A stretch of DNA of 64,000 bases from Bradyrhizobium forestalis (GCF_002795245.1 NZ_PGVG01000018.1:62001-126000), one strand, 5' to 3'; shown: positions 35,114-45,240, counted from the first letter of the stretch. Notes: a model not told the origin generated them from the letters alone. Numbers and translations are program-made.

Positions 35114-36008
35114 GCCAGTCTACCGTCTCGCGTAGTCCCTCATCCAACGGCACTTCGGGATTCCAGCCCAGGGCGAGCATGCGCGAAACGTCCGCAGCCA
35201 GGATCATAACCTGATCGGGCCGATACGCCAACTCGCCGAAGCCGAGCGCGGCGCCGGGGTCGACGAGATCGCGGAGCCGCGTCACCGTCTCACGCAGCGG
35301 CGGCGCGTCCGCACTGCCGACGTTGAAGATGCCGCTCGCCGCTTCATGCGTGATCGCCAGGCGGAAAGCGCTCGCAGCATCGCGCGCGTGCAGAAACCCC
35401 CAGCGCTGCTCGCAAGCCGTCAGGGCCATGTATTGGCCGGAGCGCAAGTTCCGGATCATGCTCGGGATCAGCCAGTGGTCGGCATCCTTCGGGCCGTAAG
35501 TCGAGAAGATCCTGAGCCAAGCGGCGCGCAGCCCGCGCTCTTGGCACAGGCGCATCGCCATCGATCCGGCCGCGAGCTTGGCCATGCCGTACAACGTCGT
35601 CGGCCGCGGCGCGTCGTCCTCCCGGATTGCGCGATCGTAGGGTCCGTATTCCGCCTGCGATCCGGCGCCGACGAAGATCCTGGCGCCAGCCTCGGCTGCG
35701 AGTTCGGCGAGGCCCACTGTGTCGGCCACATTGACGGCCTGAACCGGGCTGTTGCGCTCGCTACCCGCTACGCCGCGCCAGGCCATGTGCACAACCGCCT
35801 CTGGGGCGAAGGCCGTCAGCGCCCTGCGCAGCCCGTCCAGCTGCTCCAGAGCGCCGGGAATCACGTGCAGACGGTCATGCACCTCCCTGAGGCGCCAGGC
35901 GGCGCCTGCCGGCCGCAGCAGGACGGCGACCTCGTGCCCCCGCGCCACGAGGTCCGCAACGAGATAGGAGCCCAGAAAGCCGCTCGCGCCGGTCACAAAA
36001 ATACGCAT
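35091..36008 (-). CDS. NAD-dependent epimerase/dehydratase family protein
   Basis: This extended SDR has 305 residues with FVTGASGFLGSYLVADL for cofactor binding, FVGAGSQAEYGPYD in the catalytic region and YGMAKLAAG with the YxxxK pair. It is the first gene of a leftward operon with the split transketolase, overlapping it by 23 bases. In branched-sugar pathways a reductase of this type acts on the 4-keto or side-chain keto group. That is an inference from position. Confidence 0.83.
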   Translation of the reverse strand: MRIFVTGASGFLGSYLVADLVARGHEVAVLLRPAGAAWRLREVHDRLHVIPGALEQLDGLRRALTAFAPEAVVHMAWRGVAGSERNSPVQAVNVADTVGLAELAAEAGARIFVGAGSQAEYGPYDRAIREDDAPRPTTLYGMAKLAAGSMAMRLCQERGLRAAWLRIFSTYGPKDADHWLIPSMIRNLRSGQYMALTACEQRWGFLHARDAASAFRLAITHEAASGIFNVGSADAPPLRETVTRLRDLVDPGAALGFGELAYRPDQVMILAADVSRMLALGWNPEVPLDEGLRETVDWHDATKSS

Positions 36009-36177
36009 GCGCCCCCCGGGTAGATCAGCAACCGGGGCCCGTCAATGCTGGGGTGCGGAGGGTTCGCCGGGGCCAGGAGCCGCGCTCCAGGCCCATGGGA
36101 CCGATCCGACTTGATTATCCGGCCCACGCCGCTAAACGGGGGCCAGGATTGAAGTTCGACGACACAGGGGTAGATGC

Positions 36178-37131
36178 ATGAGCGATTTCAGGCTGGCTAT
36201 GGTCTCCGCAGGCTTCGAGCACGGCGGAAACGTCACCCATCGTCACTTCGACGGGCATCCCGACCTGCTCGTCTATCCCTTCGAGTCGCAGCTCGGCAAC
36301 CGCAACTTCAACGACTTCCTGTCCTCGGTCGAGCGCGTCCAGTACCGCTATCCCGAATTTCCGGAGGGACTGACGGCGGTCGAGCTCTACGAGCAGATGA
36401 TCGACGAGGAGCTGAAGACCTTCCTGCGCAAGCGCAACGGCTCCAAGTTCCGCGATGCGGACTGCGTGATGGACGAGAAGAAGCGCGTCGCCGAGTTCGC
36501 CCGGATCGTCGGTCAGCCGCCAATCTTCCGCCGCCAGGTGATCGAGGCCTTCTTTCGTGCGACCTTCGCGGCCTGGGAGAACTACTACACCAAGCCGCGC
36601 CCGGGCATGGTCCATGTCGGCTACTCGCCCGCCATCGGGATCGATGCAGACCGCATGGTGCGCGATTTCCCTGACATCCGCATCCTGCACATCGTGCGCA
36701 ATCCGTTCTCGGCCTATCGCGACACCAAGCGCCGCCCTTTCCCGCAGCCGCTGACGAAATATCTGATCACCTGGAACATCTATCACTCCACCGTCGAGAT
36801 GTTCGCCAGGATGTATCCGGACAACGTGCGCATCTTCCGCTACGAGGATCTCGTCGCCGACAAGCGCAAGTTCATGACCGAGGCAGCCGAATTCATCGGC
36901 GTGCCCTTCGCCGACACCATGCTCTATCCGAGCTGGAACGGCGTCGAGATCAAGGACTCCATCGCGCCCTGGGGAACCGTGCTCAAGAGCACCAAGGACT
37001 ACAACCAGACCATCATCGGGGAGCTCTCGGACGAGGAGCGCAAGCAAATCGCGCAGGGCACCGCGGCACTCGCCCGTCATTTCGGCTACGATCGGATCGA
37101 CTATCTGAGCCCACTCTATCGTGCTGAGTAA
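36178..37131 (+). CDS. Sulfotransferase family protein
   Basis: This 317-residue protein contains ILHIVRNPFSAYRDTKRR near residues 168-185, the 3'-phosphate-binding motif of PAPS-dependent sulfotransferases, and RIFRYEDLVADK, the conserved YEDL block. The N-terminal GFEHGGNVTHRHFDG sits where the 5'-phosphosulfate loop is expected, although the loop is atypical. It would add sulfate to a sugar or lipid. AGGGG precedes the ATG. It overlaps the kinase gene downstream by 11 bases. Confidence 0.8.
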   Translation: MSDFRLAMVSAGFEHGGNVTHRHFDGHPDLLVYPFESQLGNRNFNDFLSSVERVQYRYPEFPEGLTAVELYEQMIDEELKTFLRKRNGSKFRDADCVMDEKKRVAEFARIVGQPPIFRRQVIEAFFRATFAAWENYYTKPRPGMVHVGYSPAIGIDADRMVRDFPDIRILHIVRNPFSAYRDTKRRPFPQPLTKYLITWNIYHSTVEMFARMYPDNVRIFRYEDLVADKRKFMTEAAEFIGVPFADTMLYPSWNGVEIKDSIAPWGTVLKSTKDYNQTIIGELSDEERKQIAQGTAALARHFGYDRIDYLSPLYRAE

Positions 37132-38011
37132 GATCGCCTTCTTCGAAACCGGCGACCCCCCCGACATCGCCGCCGACCGCGCGCGCCTCCTGCCCGCGCT
37201 GCGTCGGCATCTGCAATCCTTCGGCCACAACGTCACCGTCACGCCGGCGCCCGGCGGGACGCTTGGTGCCTGCTACGATGCGAATGTCTCCAGCGAAAAG
37301 CGCTTCCTAAAGACCCATCTCCCGGGCCCGAACGCGCTCGCCAGCCTCGCCAAGGAAGCCGACATCCTCCAGCAGCTCTACGGCAGCACCATCGTGCTCG
37401 ACCGTTTCGAAATCCCGCTCGCGGATGGGACGATGCGGCTCTGCCTGATGATGCCCATGCTCGTACCGCTGGCCGCCCCGATGCCGCCCGCTGATGCCGC
37501 CGCGATGGCGGGCGCGTTTAGCGAGCGGCTCAAGGACTGGCGGCCGGGTCACCTTTCCTCGTTTGAGCAGTATCTGGCATCTGCGGAGCAGGCCCTGAAA
37601 ACGCTGTCGGACCGCGGTCTGCTAGAGCGGACCAGCGCAGCCGAGGTGCGCCGATTGATCGTGCTGCTCGGAGACCGTCTCCCGGACCTGCCCGTAGCGC
37701 TCTGCCATGGCGATTTCGGCCCCAAGAACATCATGCTCCAGGGTACCACGCCGCGCGCAATCGATTGGGAAGACGCGTTCCGCGGTATCGCCGGGTACGA
37801 CTATCTCTACTGGCTGACCTTCATGGAGAACCGGCCGTTCCTGCAAACGGCTGCCTTCGGCCGAACCGGCCTATCGCCGGACGTCGAGCGCGCCATCCTC
37901 GTGCTCGTCGTCCTGCTCAAATCCTATCTGGCGGTCTTGTCGGGCGCGCATCTGACGCACGCAGTGTCGGCCAAGGACCGCATCGCCGAGATTCTCGATC
38001 TGCCGCGCTGA
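37121..38011 (+). CDS. Aminoglycoside-phosphotransferase-like small-molecule kinase
   Basis: The protein has 296 residues. CHGDFGPKNIML near residue 195 is the Brenner catalytic loop (HxDxxxxN) and AIDWEDAF near residue 214 carries the metal-binding aspartate of the APH/choline-kinase fold. KTHLPGPNAL contains a likely ATP-binding lysine. It overlaps the sulfotransferase gene by 11 bases, which points to a joint role, such as phosphorylating or preparing the same acceptor. Resistance to antibiotics is unlikely given the context. Its stop abuts that of rfbG. Confidence 0.75.
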   Translation: MLSKIAFFETGDPPDIAADRARLLPALRRHLQSFGHNVTVTPAPGGTLGACYDANVSSEKRFLKTHLPGPNALASLAKEADILQQLYGSTIVLDRFEIPLADGTMRLCLMMPMLVPLAAPMPPADAAAMAGAFSERLKDWRPGHLSSFEQYLASAEQALKTLSDRGLLERTSAAEVRRLIVLLGDRLPDLPVALCHGDFGPKNIMLQGTTPRAIDWEDAFRGIAGYDYLYWLTFMENRPFLQTAAFGRTGLSPDVERAILVLVVLLKSYLAVLSGAHLTHAVSAKDRIAEILDLPR

Positions 38012-39088
38012 TCAAGCTTGCGCAGTGTCAGCTACCTGGTCGAGCTGATCGAGCGAGAACTTGCGCAGGTCGCGCCCCTCGCGCAGCGCCTTGTACCAGT
38101 CGACGGTGAGACGAAGGCCCTCGGCCAGATCGAGCCGCGGCGTCCAGCCGAGTTCGCTCCTTGCCTTCGCGCAGTCGAGCCTGAGATAGGCGGCTTCGTG
38201 CGGATGCGGGCCGGCGTCCGCCGTCCACCGCGCGCCGTCACCCCACAGCGCGATCAAATGATCGACCACCGTCCCGACCGGCACCTCGCTGGCGGTATCT
38301 GGCCCGAAATTCCAGCCGCCGACGAAACGTTCATCGCTTGCCAGCCGCTCGACCAGCGAGAGATAGCCGAGTACGGGATCGAGCGCGTGCTGCCAGGGCC
38401 GCACCGAATTGGGATTGCGGATGCGGAGCGCCTCACCCGCCAGGAACGCCTGCATCGCATCGGGCACCAGGCGGTCGCGCGCCCAGTCGCCGCCACCGAA
38501 CACGTTGCCGGCACGCGCGGTCGCAACGCGCGCCGCGCCTCTCCCGTTGAAGAAGCTGTGGCGGTAGGAATGCGTGACGAGCTCGGCGCAGGCCTTGCTG
38601 TTGCTGTAGGGATCGTCGCCGCCGAGCCGGTCGCCCTCGCCGAAGGCGGAGCCCATGCCGTTGTTCTCATAGCACTTGTCGCTGGTGACGTTCAGGATCA
38701 CCCGCACCGATCGCAGATGCCGTGCCGCCTCCAGCACATGCACCGTGCCCATCACGTTGGTCGCAAAGGTCTCGACCGGCTCCTCGTAAGAGGGCCGCAC
38801 CAGCGCTTGCGCCGCCATGTGGATGACGATGTCGGGCTCGGCCTCCGCCATCGCAGCGCGCAAGGTCGGGAGATCGCGAATATCAGCGAGGCGGTGCTTG
38901 ATGCCTTCGGCGATGCGCGCCGTGACGAACAGCGCGGATTGGTGTGTCGGCGGCAGCGCATAGCCGTAGACGTCAGCTCCGAGACGGCGCAGCAGCAGCG
39001 AGGCCCACGCGCCCTTGAAGCCGGTATGACCGGTGAGAAAGACCTTCTTGCCGCGCCAGAATGCGGGATCCGTCACCAGATCCTCCAC
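38012..39088 (-). CDS. rfbG: CDP-glucose 4,6-dehydratase
   Basis: This 358-residue extended SDR has KVFLTGHTGFKGAWASLLL, NVTSDKCYEN and DPYSNSKACAELVTHSYR (YxxxK), all diagnostic of RfbG. It turns CDP-glucose into CDP-4-keto-6-deoxyglucose, the entry to CDP-dideoxy and branched sugars. The gene overlaps rfbF by 16 bases. No RfbH-type C3-deoxygenase is present in the window, so the 4-keto-6-deoxy intermediate may be used directly. Confidence 0.9.
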   Translation of the reverse strand: MEDLVTDPAFWRGKKVFLTGHTGFKGAWASLLLRRLGADVYGYALPPTHQSALFVTARIAEGIKHRLADIRDLPTLRAAMAEAEPDIVIHMAAQALVRPSYEEPVETFATNVMGTVHVLEAARHLRSVRVILNVTSDKCYENNGMGSAFGEGDRLGGDDPYSNSKACAELVTHSYRHSFFNGRGAARVATARAGNVFGGGDWARDRLVPDAMQAFLAGEALRIRNPNSVRPWQHALDPVLGYLSLVERLASDERFVGGWNFGPDTASEVPVGTVVDHLIALWGDGARWTADAGPHPHEAAYLRLDCAKARSELGWTPRLDLAEGLRLTVDWYKALREGRDLRKFSLDQLDQVADTAQA

Positions 39089-39843
39089 TTGGCGCGGTTA
39101 CCCGCCCACTCACCCTCGAGGAAATTGCGATCGCGCAGCGAATCCATCGGATGCCAGAAGCCGGGATGCACATAGGCGCGCAGATCGTCGCCGCGCGCGA
39201 GCTGCTCCATCGGCTCGCGCTCCCAGATCGTCTTGTCGCCGGCAATCAGGTCGCCGACCGACGGCGACAGCAGGAAGAAGCCGCCATTGATCCAGCCGCC
39301 ATCGTCATTCGGCTTCTCCTCGAAATTGACGACCCGGTCGCCCTCGATCGCGACCGCACCGAAGCGCTTGGCCGGGCGCACCACCGAGACGGTGGCGCGG
39401 CGCCCATGCGCCTTGTGGAAGGCGATCTCAGCGGCGAGGTCGATGTCGGCGACACCGTCGCCATAGGTCAGCGCAAAAAAAGGCTCGTCCTTGACGTAAG
39501 GAAGCACGCGCTTCAGCCGGCCGCCGGTCTGGGTGTCCTCGCCGGTATCCACCAGCGTGACCCGCCATGGTTCGGCGGTCTCGCGATGCACTTCCATGCG
39601 GTTCTCGGCGAGGTGAAACGTCACGTCGGACATGTGCAGGAAGTAGTTCGCGAAATACTCCTTGATCATGTAGCCCTTGTAGCCGAGGCAAATCACGAAG
39701 TCGTTGAAGCCGTAATGGCTGTAGATCTTCATGATGTGCCAAAGAATGGGGCGCCCGCCGATCTCCACCATCGGCTTCGGCCGCGTGCTGGTTTCCTCCG
39801 CGATTCGGGTGCCCAGGCCTCCCGCTAGAATTACGACTTTCAT
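39073..39843 (-). CDS. rfbF: Glucose-1-phosphate cytidylyltransferase
   Basis: This 256-residue protein has VVILAGGLGTRIAEET, RPKPMVEIGGRPILWHIMK and LTYGDGVADID, the standard RfbF blocks. It makes CDP-glucose from glucose 1-phosphate and CTP, feeding RfbG. It is the first gene of the leftward pair. The 215-base divergent gap to the UDP-xylose synthase-like gene at 40,059 is visibly AT-richer than its surroundings and must hold both promoters. I saw no strong -35/-10 pair there. Confidence 0.92.
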   Translation of the reverse strand: MKVVILAGGLGTRIAEETSTRPKPMVEIGGRPILWHIMKIYSHYGFNDFVICLGYKGYMIKEYFANYFLHMSDVTFHLAENRMEVHRETAEPWRVTLVDTGEDTQTGGRLKRVLPYVKDEPFFALTYGDGVADIDLAAEIAFHKAHGRRATVSVVRPAKRFGAVAIEGDRVVNFEEKPNDDGGWINGGFFLLSPSVGDLIAGDKTIWEREPMEQLARGDDLRAYVHPGFWHPMDSLRDRNFLEGEWAGNRAKWRIW

Positions 39844-40058
39844 TCACCTGCTCCGAACGGGGCACGCTTCCCGCGTATTTCAGACGGCTTCTATACGAAG
39901 TGGCGCGACCTGGAAAATCTTCGAGCCGCAAAGCTTTCGAGGCATATAGGTATCATATTACCCAAATGCAAAGCTATTGGCCTTTCCGCCCGTAGCCGAT
40001 ACCACTCTGCCCGCCGCATCTGGACGAGCCCCTCCCGAGACCCCCGCTGGAACCGATC

Positions 40059-41021
<963 letters not shown>

Positions 41022-41061
41022 TCCCGCTCGCAACCTTCCGCGTCCGCAGCGAGCTTCGGCA

Positions 41062-42366
41062 ATGAGCGCACCGCCCGGCATCATCAGCGATTTGCGCGCC
41101 TACCTGGACTCGAAGGCCGGGCTGAGGACCATGGTGCTGCTGCACAGCGCGGTCACCTGCCTGTCGCTGATCGAGGTCGCGACCTTCCAGCTCTCCATCG
41201 ACTTCAACCCGAGGCGGCTGTGGATCGCGGTCATCGTTGCGATCGGCTTCTCCGCCGTCTCGCTGCTGTTCGTCTCTGCCCGCTTCTGCTTCGGCTATTT
41301 CGTCGGATTCTACTTCTACACGATGATCCTGGGCTTCCTGTGGATCGACGTTTTCTCCGAGTACAGCTATCCGCATCTGCTCGCCGGGGGTTCGGCGGCG
41401 GTGTCGCTGCTGCTGCTCCTGATGCCCGTGCTGTTGATCAGGGCGCCGCTGCGGCCATTGGTGATCCTGTCCAACGACCGCTTCGAGCAGCTGCTCACCT
41501 TCATTCTGGCGATCTCTGTGGCCGTCATTGCGGTGGCCGCGACCTACAATTTCAGGCTGGTCTCGATCGCAAACATCTATGACTACCGTGACATCCTCGA
41601 TTTTCCAGGACCGCTGCGATATCTCATCGGCTGGGTTTCCAGCACGCTGCTGCCGTTCGCCTTCGCCTGCTACTGGCTGCTCGGCTATGACTGGCGCGCC
41701 GCCCTGGTCCTAGTCCTGCTGCTGTTGTTCTATCCCATCACGCTGACGAAGTTCGCGTTCTTCACGCCGGCCTGGTTGATCACGCTGGCCGTGCTGTCGC
41801 GGCTTCTGGAGGCGAGAGCAGCGGCCATCGTCTCGATTTTCGGCCCGATGCTGATCGGGCTGCTGGTGATCTGGTTGACAGAGGCAAGTCTGAGGAGCAT
41901 TCCCGGCAGATATTTCGACATCGTCAACATCCGGATGATCGCGACGGCGTCGGGCGCGCTCGACATCTACAATCATTTCTTCGCCAGCCATCCGCTGACC
42001 TGGTTCTGCCAGATCTCCGTGCTCAAGCCGCTGATGCATTGCCCTTACGAGGAGCCGCTCGCGGTGGTGATGCAGAACACCTACGACTTCGGCAATTTGA
42101 ATGCGTCGCTGTTTGCGACGGAGGGTATCGCGTCCGTCGGCCCCTGGCTCGCACCGCTGACCGCGCTCGCGGCTGGGCTCGTGCTGGCACTCGGCAACCG
42201 CGCCTCCGCAGGGCTCCCGCCCCGCTTCGTCCTGATGTCATCAGGCGTGCTGCCGCACGTCCTGCTTAACGTGCCGCTCTCGGTCGCCATGCTCACCCAT
42301 GGCACCGCCATCCTGTTCCTGCTCTGGTACGTGATGCCCCGCAGCCTGTTCGAACGCAAGCCGTGA
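41062..42366 (+). CDS. Polytopic membrane protein, candidate Wzy-type polymerase
   Basis: The protein has 434 residues with about ten to eleven membrane segments. A long outward-facing loop follows IWLTEASLRSIPGRYFD and includes conserved-looking arginines and FFASHPLTWFCQ, as in O-antigen polymerases. Wzy proteins vary greatly, so topology and position beside glycosyltransferases are the main support. An alternative is another GT-C-like protein. The following transferase gene starts four bases after the stop. Confidence 0.65.
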   Translation: MSAPPGIISDLRAYLDSKAGLRTMVLLHSAVTCLSLIEVATFQLSIDFNPRRLWIAVIVAIGFSAVSLLFVSARFCFGYFVGFYFYTMILGFLWIDVFSEYSYPHLLAGGSAAVSLLLLLMPVLLIRAPLRPLVILSNDRFEQLLTFILAISVAVIAVAATYNFRLVSIANIYDYRDILDFPGPLRYLIGWVSSTLLPFAFACYWLLGYDWRAALVLVLLLLFYPITLTKFAFFTPAWLITLAVLSRLLEARAAAIVSIFGPMLIGLLVIWLTEASLRSIPGRYFDIVNIRMIATASGALDIYNHFFASHPLTWFCQISVLKPLMHCPYEEPLAVVMQNTYDFGNLNASLFATEGIASVGPWLAPLTALAAGLVLALGNRASAGLPPRFVLMSSGVLPHVLLNVPLSVAMLTHGTAILFLLWYVMPRSLFERKP

Positions 42367-42370
42367 CGCC

Positions 42371-43549
42371 GTGCGCATCCTGATCCTCAACGCCGACTAT
42401 CCGCGTTTCCTCTCCTGGCTCTACCGGCGGCGGCCCGGCCTCGAGACCGAGACTTACGCGGCGCAGATGGCGGCACGGAACGCCAGCCTGTTCGGCGTCG
42501 CCGATTTCTACTCGCGCAATTTCGCCGGACTCGGGCACGTCGCCGCCGATATCCACGTCAACAATCCCTGGATGCGGGCAGCCTGGGCACGCGAGCACGG
42601 CCTTGCCGTCAGCGAACCGCCACCGCCCGGCGCGGCGGCGGCGCGCGATGCCGTTCCCGGCTGGTTGCAACGCGCAGTCGCGCCGTTCAAGCCGGTGCTG
42701 CGACCGCTCGCGCGCAAGGTCGGCCTCAGCCCACGCCTCGACGCCGAAGCGGAAGAGATCCTGCTGGCGCAGATCGAGGACTTCAAGCCCGATCTCGTGC
42801 TCAACCAGGATCTGTTTCACGTCGACACGCGCCTCGCGCGCCGGATCAAAGGGATCGGCCGCCCGATCCTGATCGGCCAGATCGGCATCTCGCCCTCACG
42901 CGGCGAGGACTGGTCGGTCTACGATCTCATGATCTCGCAGATGGCTGCGGTAGTGGACTTCTTCCGTGCCCACGGAGCGCGCAGCGAAGTGGTCCATCTC
43001 GCCTTCGAGCCAGGCATCCTCGACGTCCTGCCTCCACCGCCCTCGCAAGAATTCGATGTCACTTTCGTCGGAGCGGTGTCGGCGGATCACCAGCTGCGCG
43101 TGGCGCAGCTGGAGGCGGTGGCGCGGCGCTACGATCTCAAACTATTCGGCAGCGGCCTGCAGTCCCTTCCCGCCTCCTCGCCGCTGCACCGCTGTTACCA
43201 GGGCGAGGTGTGGGGGGTGGAGATGTATCAGGCGCTTCGCGCCTCGCGCATCACCCTCAACTCGCACATCGACATGGCCGGTCGCGAGGCCGGCAATGCA
43301 CGTCTGTTCGAAGCAACCGGCGTCGGCGCATTCCTGCTCACCGACTTCAAGGACAATCTCAACACGCTGTTCGCTCCCGACCGTGAGGTCGTCGCGTGGC
43401 GCAACGTCGAGGACTCCATCGCAATGATCGGTCGATATCTCACCGACAACGCGGCGCGCCAGTCCATTGCCAAGGCGGGACAGGCGAGGAACTTTGCCGC
43501 GCACACTTTCCGCCGGCGTGTCGAGGAGATCCTCGCTCACCTCGGCTGA
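42371..43549 (+). CDS. CgeB-like glycosyltransferase
   Basis: This GT-B-type protein has 392 residues and a GTG start. MRILILNADYPRFLSWLYR opens it. The C-terminal part has DVTFVGAVSADHQLRVAQL, ITLNSHIDMAGREAGNARLFEA (in two conserved halves) and AAHTFRRRVEEIL. This is the layout of spore-maturation CgeB/Glyco_trans_1_2 enzymes, which occur in surface-glycan loci. It lies four bases after the polymerase candidate. The sugar donor is unknown. Confidence 0.78.
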   Translation: MRILILNADYPRFLSWLYRRRPGLETETYAAQMAARNASLFGVADFYSRNFAGLGHVAADIHVNNPWMRAAWAREHGLAVSEPPPPGAAAARDAVPGWLQRAVAPFKPVLRPLARKVGLSPRLDAEAEEILLAQIEDFKPDLVLNQDLFHVDTRLARRIKGIGRPILIGQIGISPSRGEDWSVYDLMISQMAAVVDFFRAHGARSEVVHLAFEPGILDVLPPPPSQEFDVTFVGAVSADHQLRVAQLEAVARRYDLKLFGSGLQSLPASSPLHRCYQGEVWGVEMYQALRASRITLNSHIDMAGREAGNARLFEATGVGAFLLTDFKDNLNTLFAPDREVVAWRNVEDSIAMIGRYLTDNAARQSIAKAGQARNFAAHTFRRRVEEILAHLG

Positions 43550-43592
43550 ATTCCCGTCGGCGGGCGCAGCAACCATCATATTCCGCGCGCCC

Positions 43593-43616
43593 TTGACGGT
43601 CCCGGCCAAAATGGCC
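43593..43616 (+). promoter_or_regulatory. Possible regulatory site before the cupin operon
   Basis: A TTGACG -35-like element at 43,593-43,598 is followed by the perfect hairpin GGCCA-AAA-TGGCC at 43,604-43,616. No matching -10 lies at the normal distance, so the site is tentative. The 126-base gap suggests that the cupin gene starts a new transcript. Confidence 0.25.
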
Positions 43617-43675
43617 AAAGTGCGCAGCGGCATAGCTATCTCACTCTAATTGCAGCGATTTTTTCGAGGCTCACG

Positions 43676-44122
43676 ATGCAACACGTCGAACATGTTCGAT
43701 TCGGCGACCAGCTCTACGCGATCATCGTGCGGGCCTCGTTTCGCGAGCCCGGCATCCACTTCTTTTCGACGCCGGAGCTGTCGCAGCAGCTCGCCTTCAT
43801 GAGCCATCCGCAAGGCAAGACCATCGAGCCTCATCGCCACAACAAGGTGACGCGGGAGGTGCACTACACCCAGGAGGTCCTCCTGATCCAGAAGGGCAAG
43901 CTCCAGGTCGACTTCTACACAGTCGAGGAGAAATATCTCGAGAGCCGCGTGCTCGGTGCCGGCGATATCATCCTGTTGTGCAGCGGTGCCCACGGCTTCC
44001 ACGTGCTCGAACCGCTCGAAATGTTCGAGGTGAAGCAAGGGCCCTATTCCGGCGAGAACGACAAGACCCGCTTCCCCGAAGCCTCCCCGTCCGAAATCCG
44101 GATCAAGGGTCCGGGCCTGTGA
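43676..44122 (+). CDS. Small cupin-domain protein
   Basis: The protein has 148 residues with a single cupin barrel. IEPHRHNKVTREVHYTQEVLLI holds HxH-type metal ligands in two parts, and GAGDIILLCSGAHGFHVLEP the second cupin motif with its histidines. Such proteins occur in glycan loci as sugar ketoisomerases or binding proteins. It overlaps an aminotransferase gene by 4 bases. A keto-isomerase that prepares a substrate for amination is a possible role, but the sequence does not prove it. Confidence 0.75.
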   Translation: MQHVEHVRFGDQLYAIIVRASFREPGIHFFSTPELSQQLAFMSHPQGKTIEPHRHNKVTREVHYTQEVLLIQKGKLQVDFYTVEEKYLESRVLGAGDIILLCSGAHGFHVLEPLEMFEVKQGPYSGENDKTRFPEASPSEIRIKGPGL

Positions 44123-45240
44123 CCGCACCATTCATTCCCGTCAACACGCCGCTGCTCGACGCCAACGAGGCCGACTACCTCGCCGAATGCATCCGGACCG
44201 GGTGGATCTCGTCGGAGGGACCGTTCATCAAGCGCTTCGAGCAGTCAATGGCCGCGGCCGCCGGACGGCGGCACGGCATCGCGGTCACCAACGGCTCGGT
44301 CGCGCTCGACATCGCGGTGCATGCGCTCGGACTCGAGACGGGCTCCGAGATCATCATCCCGACCTTCACGATCATCAGTTGCGCCGCCGCCTTGGTGCGG
44401 GCGGGCCTCGTGCCGGTCGGGGTCGATTGCGATCCCGCGACCTGGAACATGACGGCGGAGGGCGTGGAAGCCGCGATCACGCCGCGCACGCGCGCGATCA
44501 TGCTGGTCCACATCTACGGCCTGCCGGTCGATCTCGATCCGATCCTGGCGCTTGCCCGCAAGCACGGTCTGAGGGTGATCGAGGACGCCGCCGAGATGCA
44601 CGGCCAGACCTATCGCGGCGCGCCTTGCGGCAGCTTCGGCGAGGTCTCGACCTTCAGCTTCTATCCCAACAAGCATGTGACGACCGGTGAAGGCGGCATG
44701 ATCCTCACCGACGACGACGCGCTCGCCGATCGCCTGCAGTCCTATCGCAATCTCTGCTTCCAGCCGCAGCAACGTTTCGTCCACGAGGAGCTCGGCTGGA
44801 ACGCGCGCATGACCAACCTGCAGGCTGCGCTTGGCGTCGCCCAGGTCGAGCGCCTGCCGCGCACCGTCGAGATCAAGCGCCGGATCGGCCGGCTCTACGA
44901 CGAACATCTCGCAGGGCTCAACCTCATCCGCCGCCCGGTCGCCCGCACCTCGTATGCCGACAACATCTATTGGGTCTACGGCGTCGTGCTGAACGAGGAC
45001 GTGCCGTTCGACGCCAAGGAGGCGATGCGGCGTCTCGGTGAAAAGGGCATCGGGACGCGGCCGTTCTTCTGGTGCATGCACGAGCAGCCGGTGCTGCGCC
45101 GGATGGGCCTGATGCTCGACGAAAGCCATCCGAACGCGGAATACATCGCCCGCCGCGGTTTTTACCTGCCGAGCGGGCTTGCCCTGACCGACGACGAGAT
45201 CGCGCGCTCGGCTGAGGCGCTCAAGGAGATCCTGGCGTGA
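44119..45240 (+). CDS. DegT/DnrJ/EryC1-family sugar aminotransferase
   Basis: This 373-residue PLP enzyme starts at GTG in a GTGA overlap. FYPNKHVTTGEGGM carries the PLP lysine, VTNGSVALDIAV the phosphate-binding residues and VIEDAAEMHGQTY the conserved aspartate. The closest functional type looks like perosamine-synthase-class 4-aminotransferases. CDP-4-keto-6-deoxyglucose from RfbG or a GDP-keto sugar could be its substrate. It is followed by a methyltransferase with another 4-base overlap. Confidence 0.85.
   Translation: MTAPFIPVNTPLLDANEADYLAECIRTGWISSEGPFIKRFEQSMAAAAGRRHGIAVTNGSVALDIAVHALGLETGSEIIIPTFTIISCAAALVRAGLVPVGVDCDPATWNMTAEGVEAAITPRTRAIMLVHIYGLPVDLDPILALARKHGLRVIEDAAEMHGQTYRGAPCGSFGEVSTFSFYPNKHVTTGEGGMILTDDDALADRLQSYRNLCFQPQQRFVHEELGWNARMTNLQAALGVAQVERLPRTVEIKRRIGRLYDEHLAGLNLIRRPVARTSYADNIYWVYGVVLNEDVPFDAKEAMRRLGEKGIGTRPFFWCMHEQPVLRRMGLMLDESHPNAEYIARRGFYLPSGLALTDDEIARSAEALKEILA

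Noticed and set aside
37121..38011. Antibiotic-resistance aminoglycoside phosphotransferase
   Set aside because: Only the general kinase fold is shared; its overlap with a sulfotransferase in a glycan locus makes a sugar or small-molecule kinase more likely.
38018..39175. Rightward 385-codon open frame opposite rfbG
   Set aside because: The rfbG frame carries all dehydratase motifs; the opposite frame has none.
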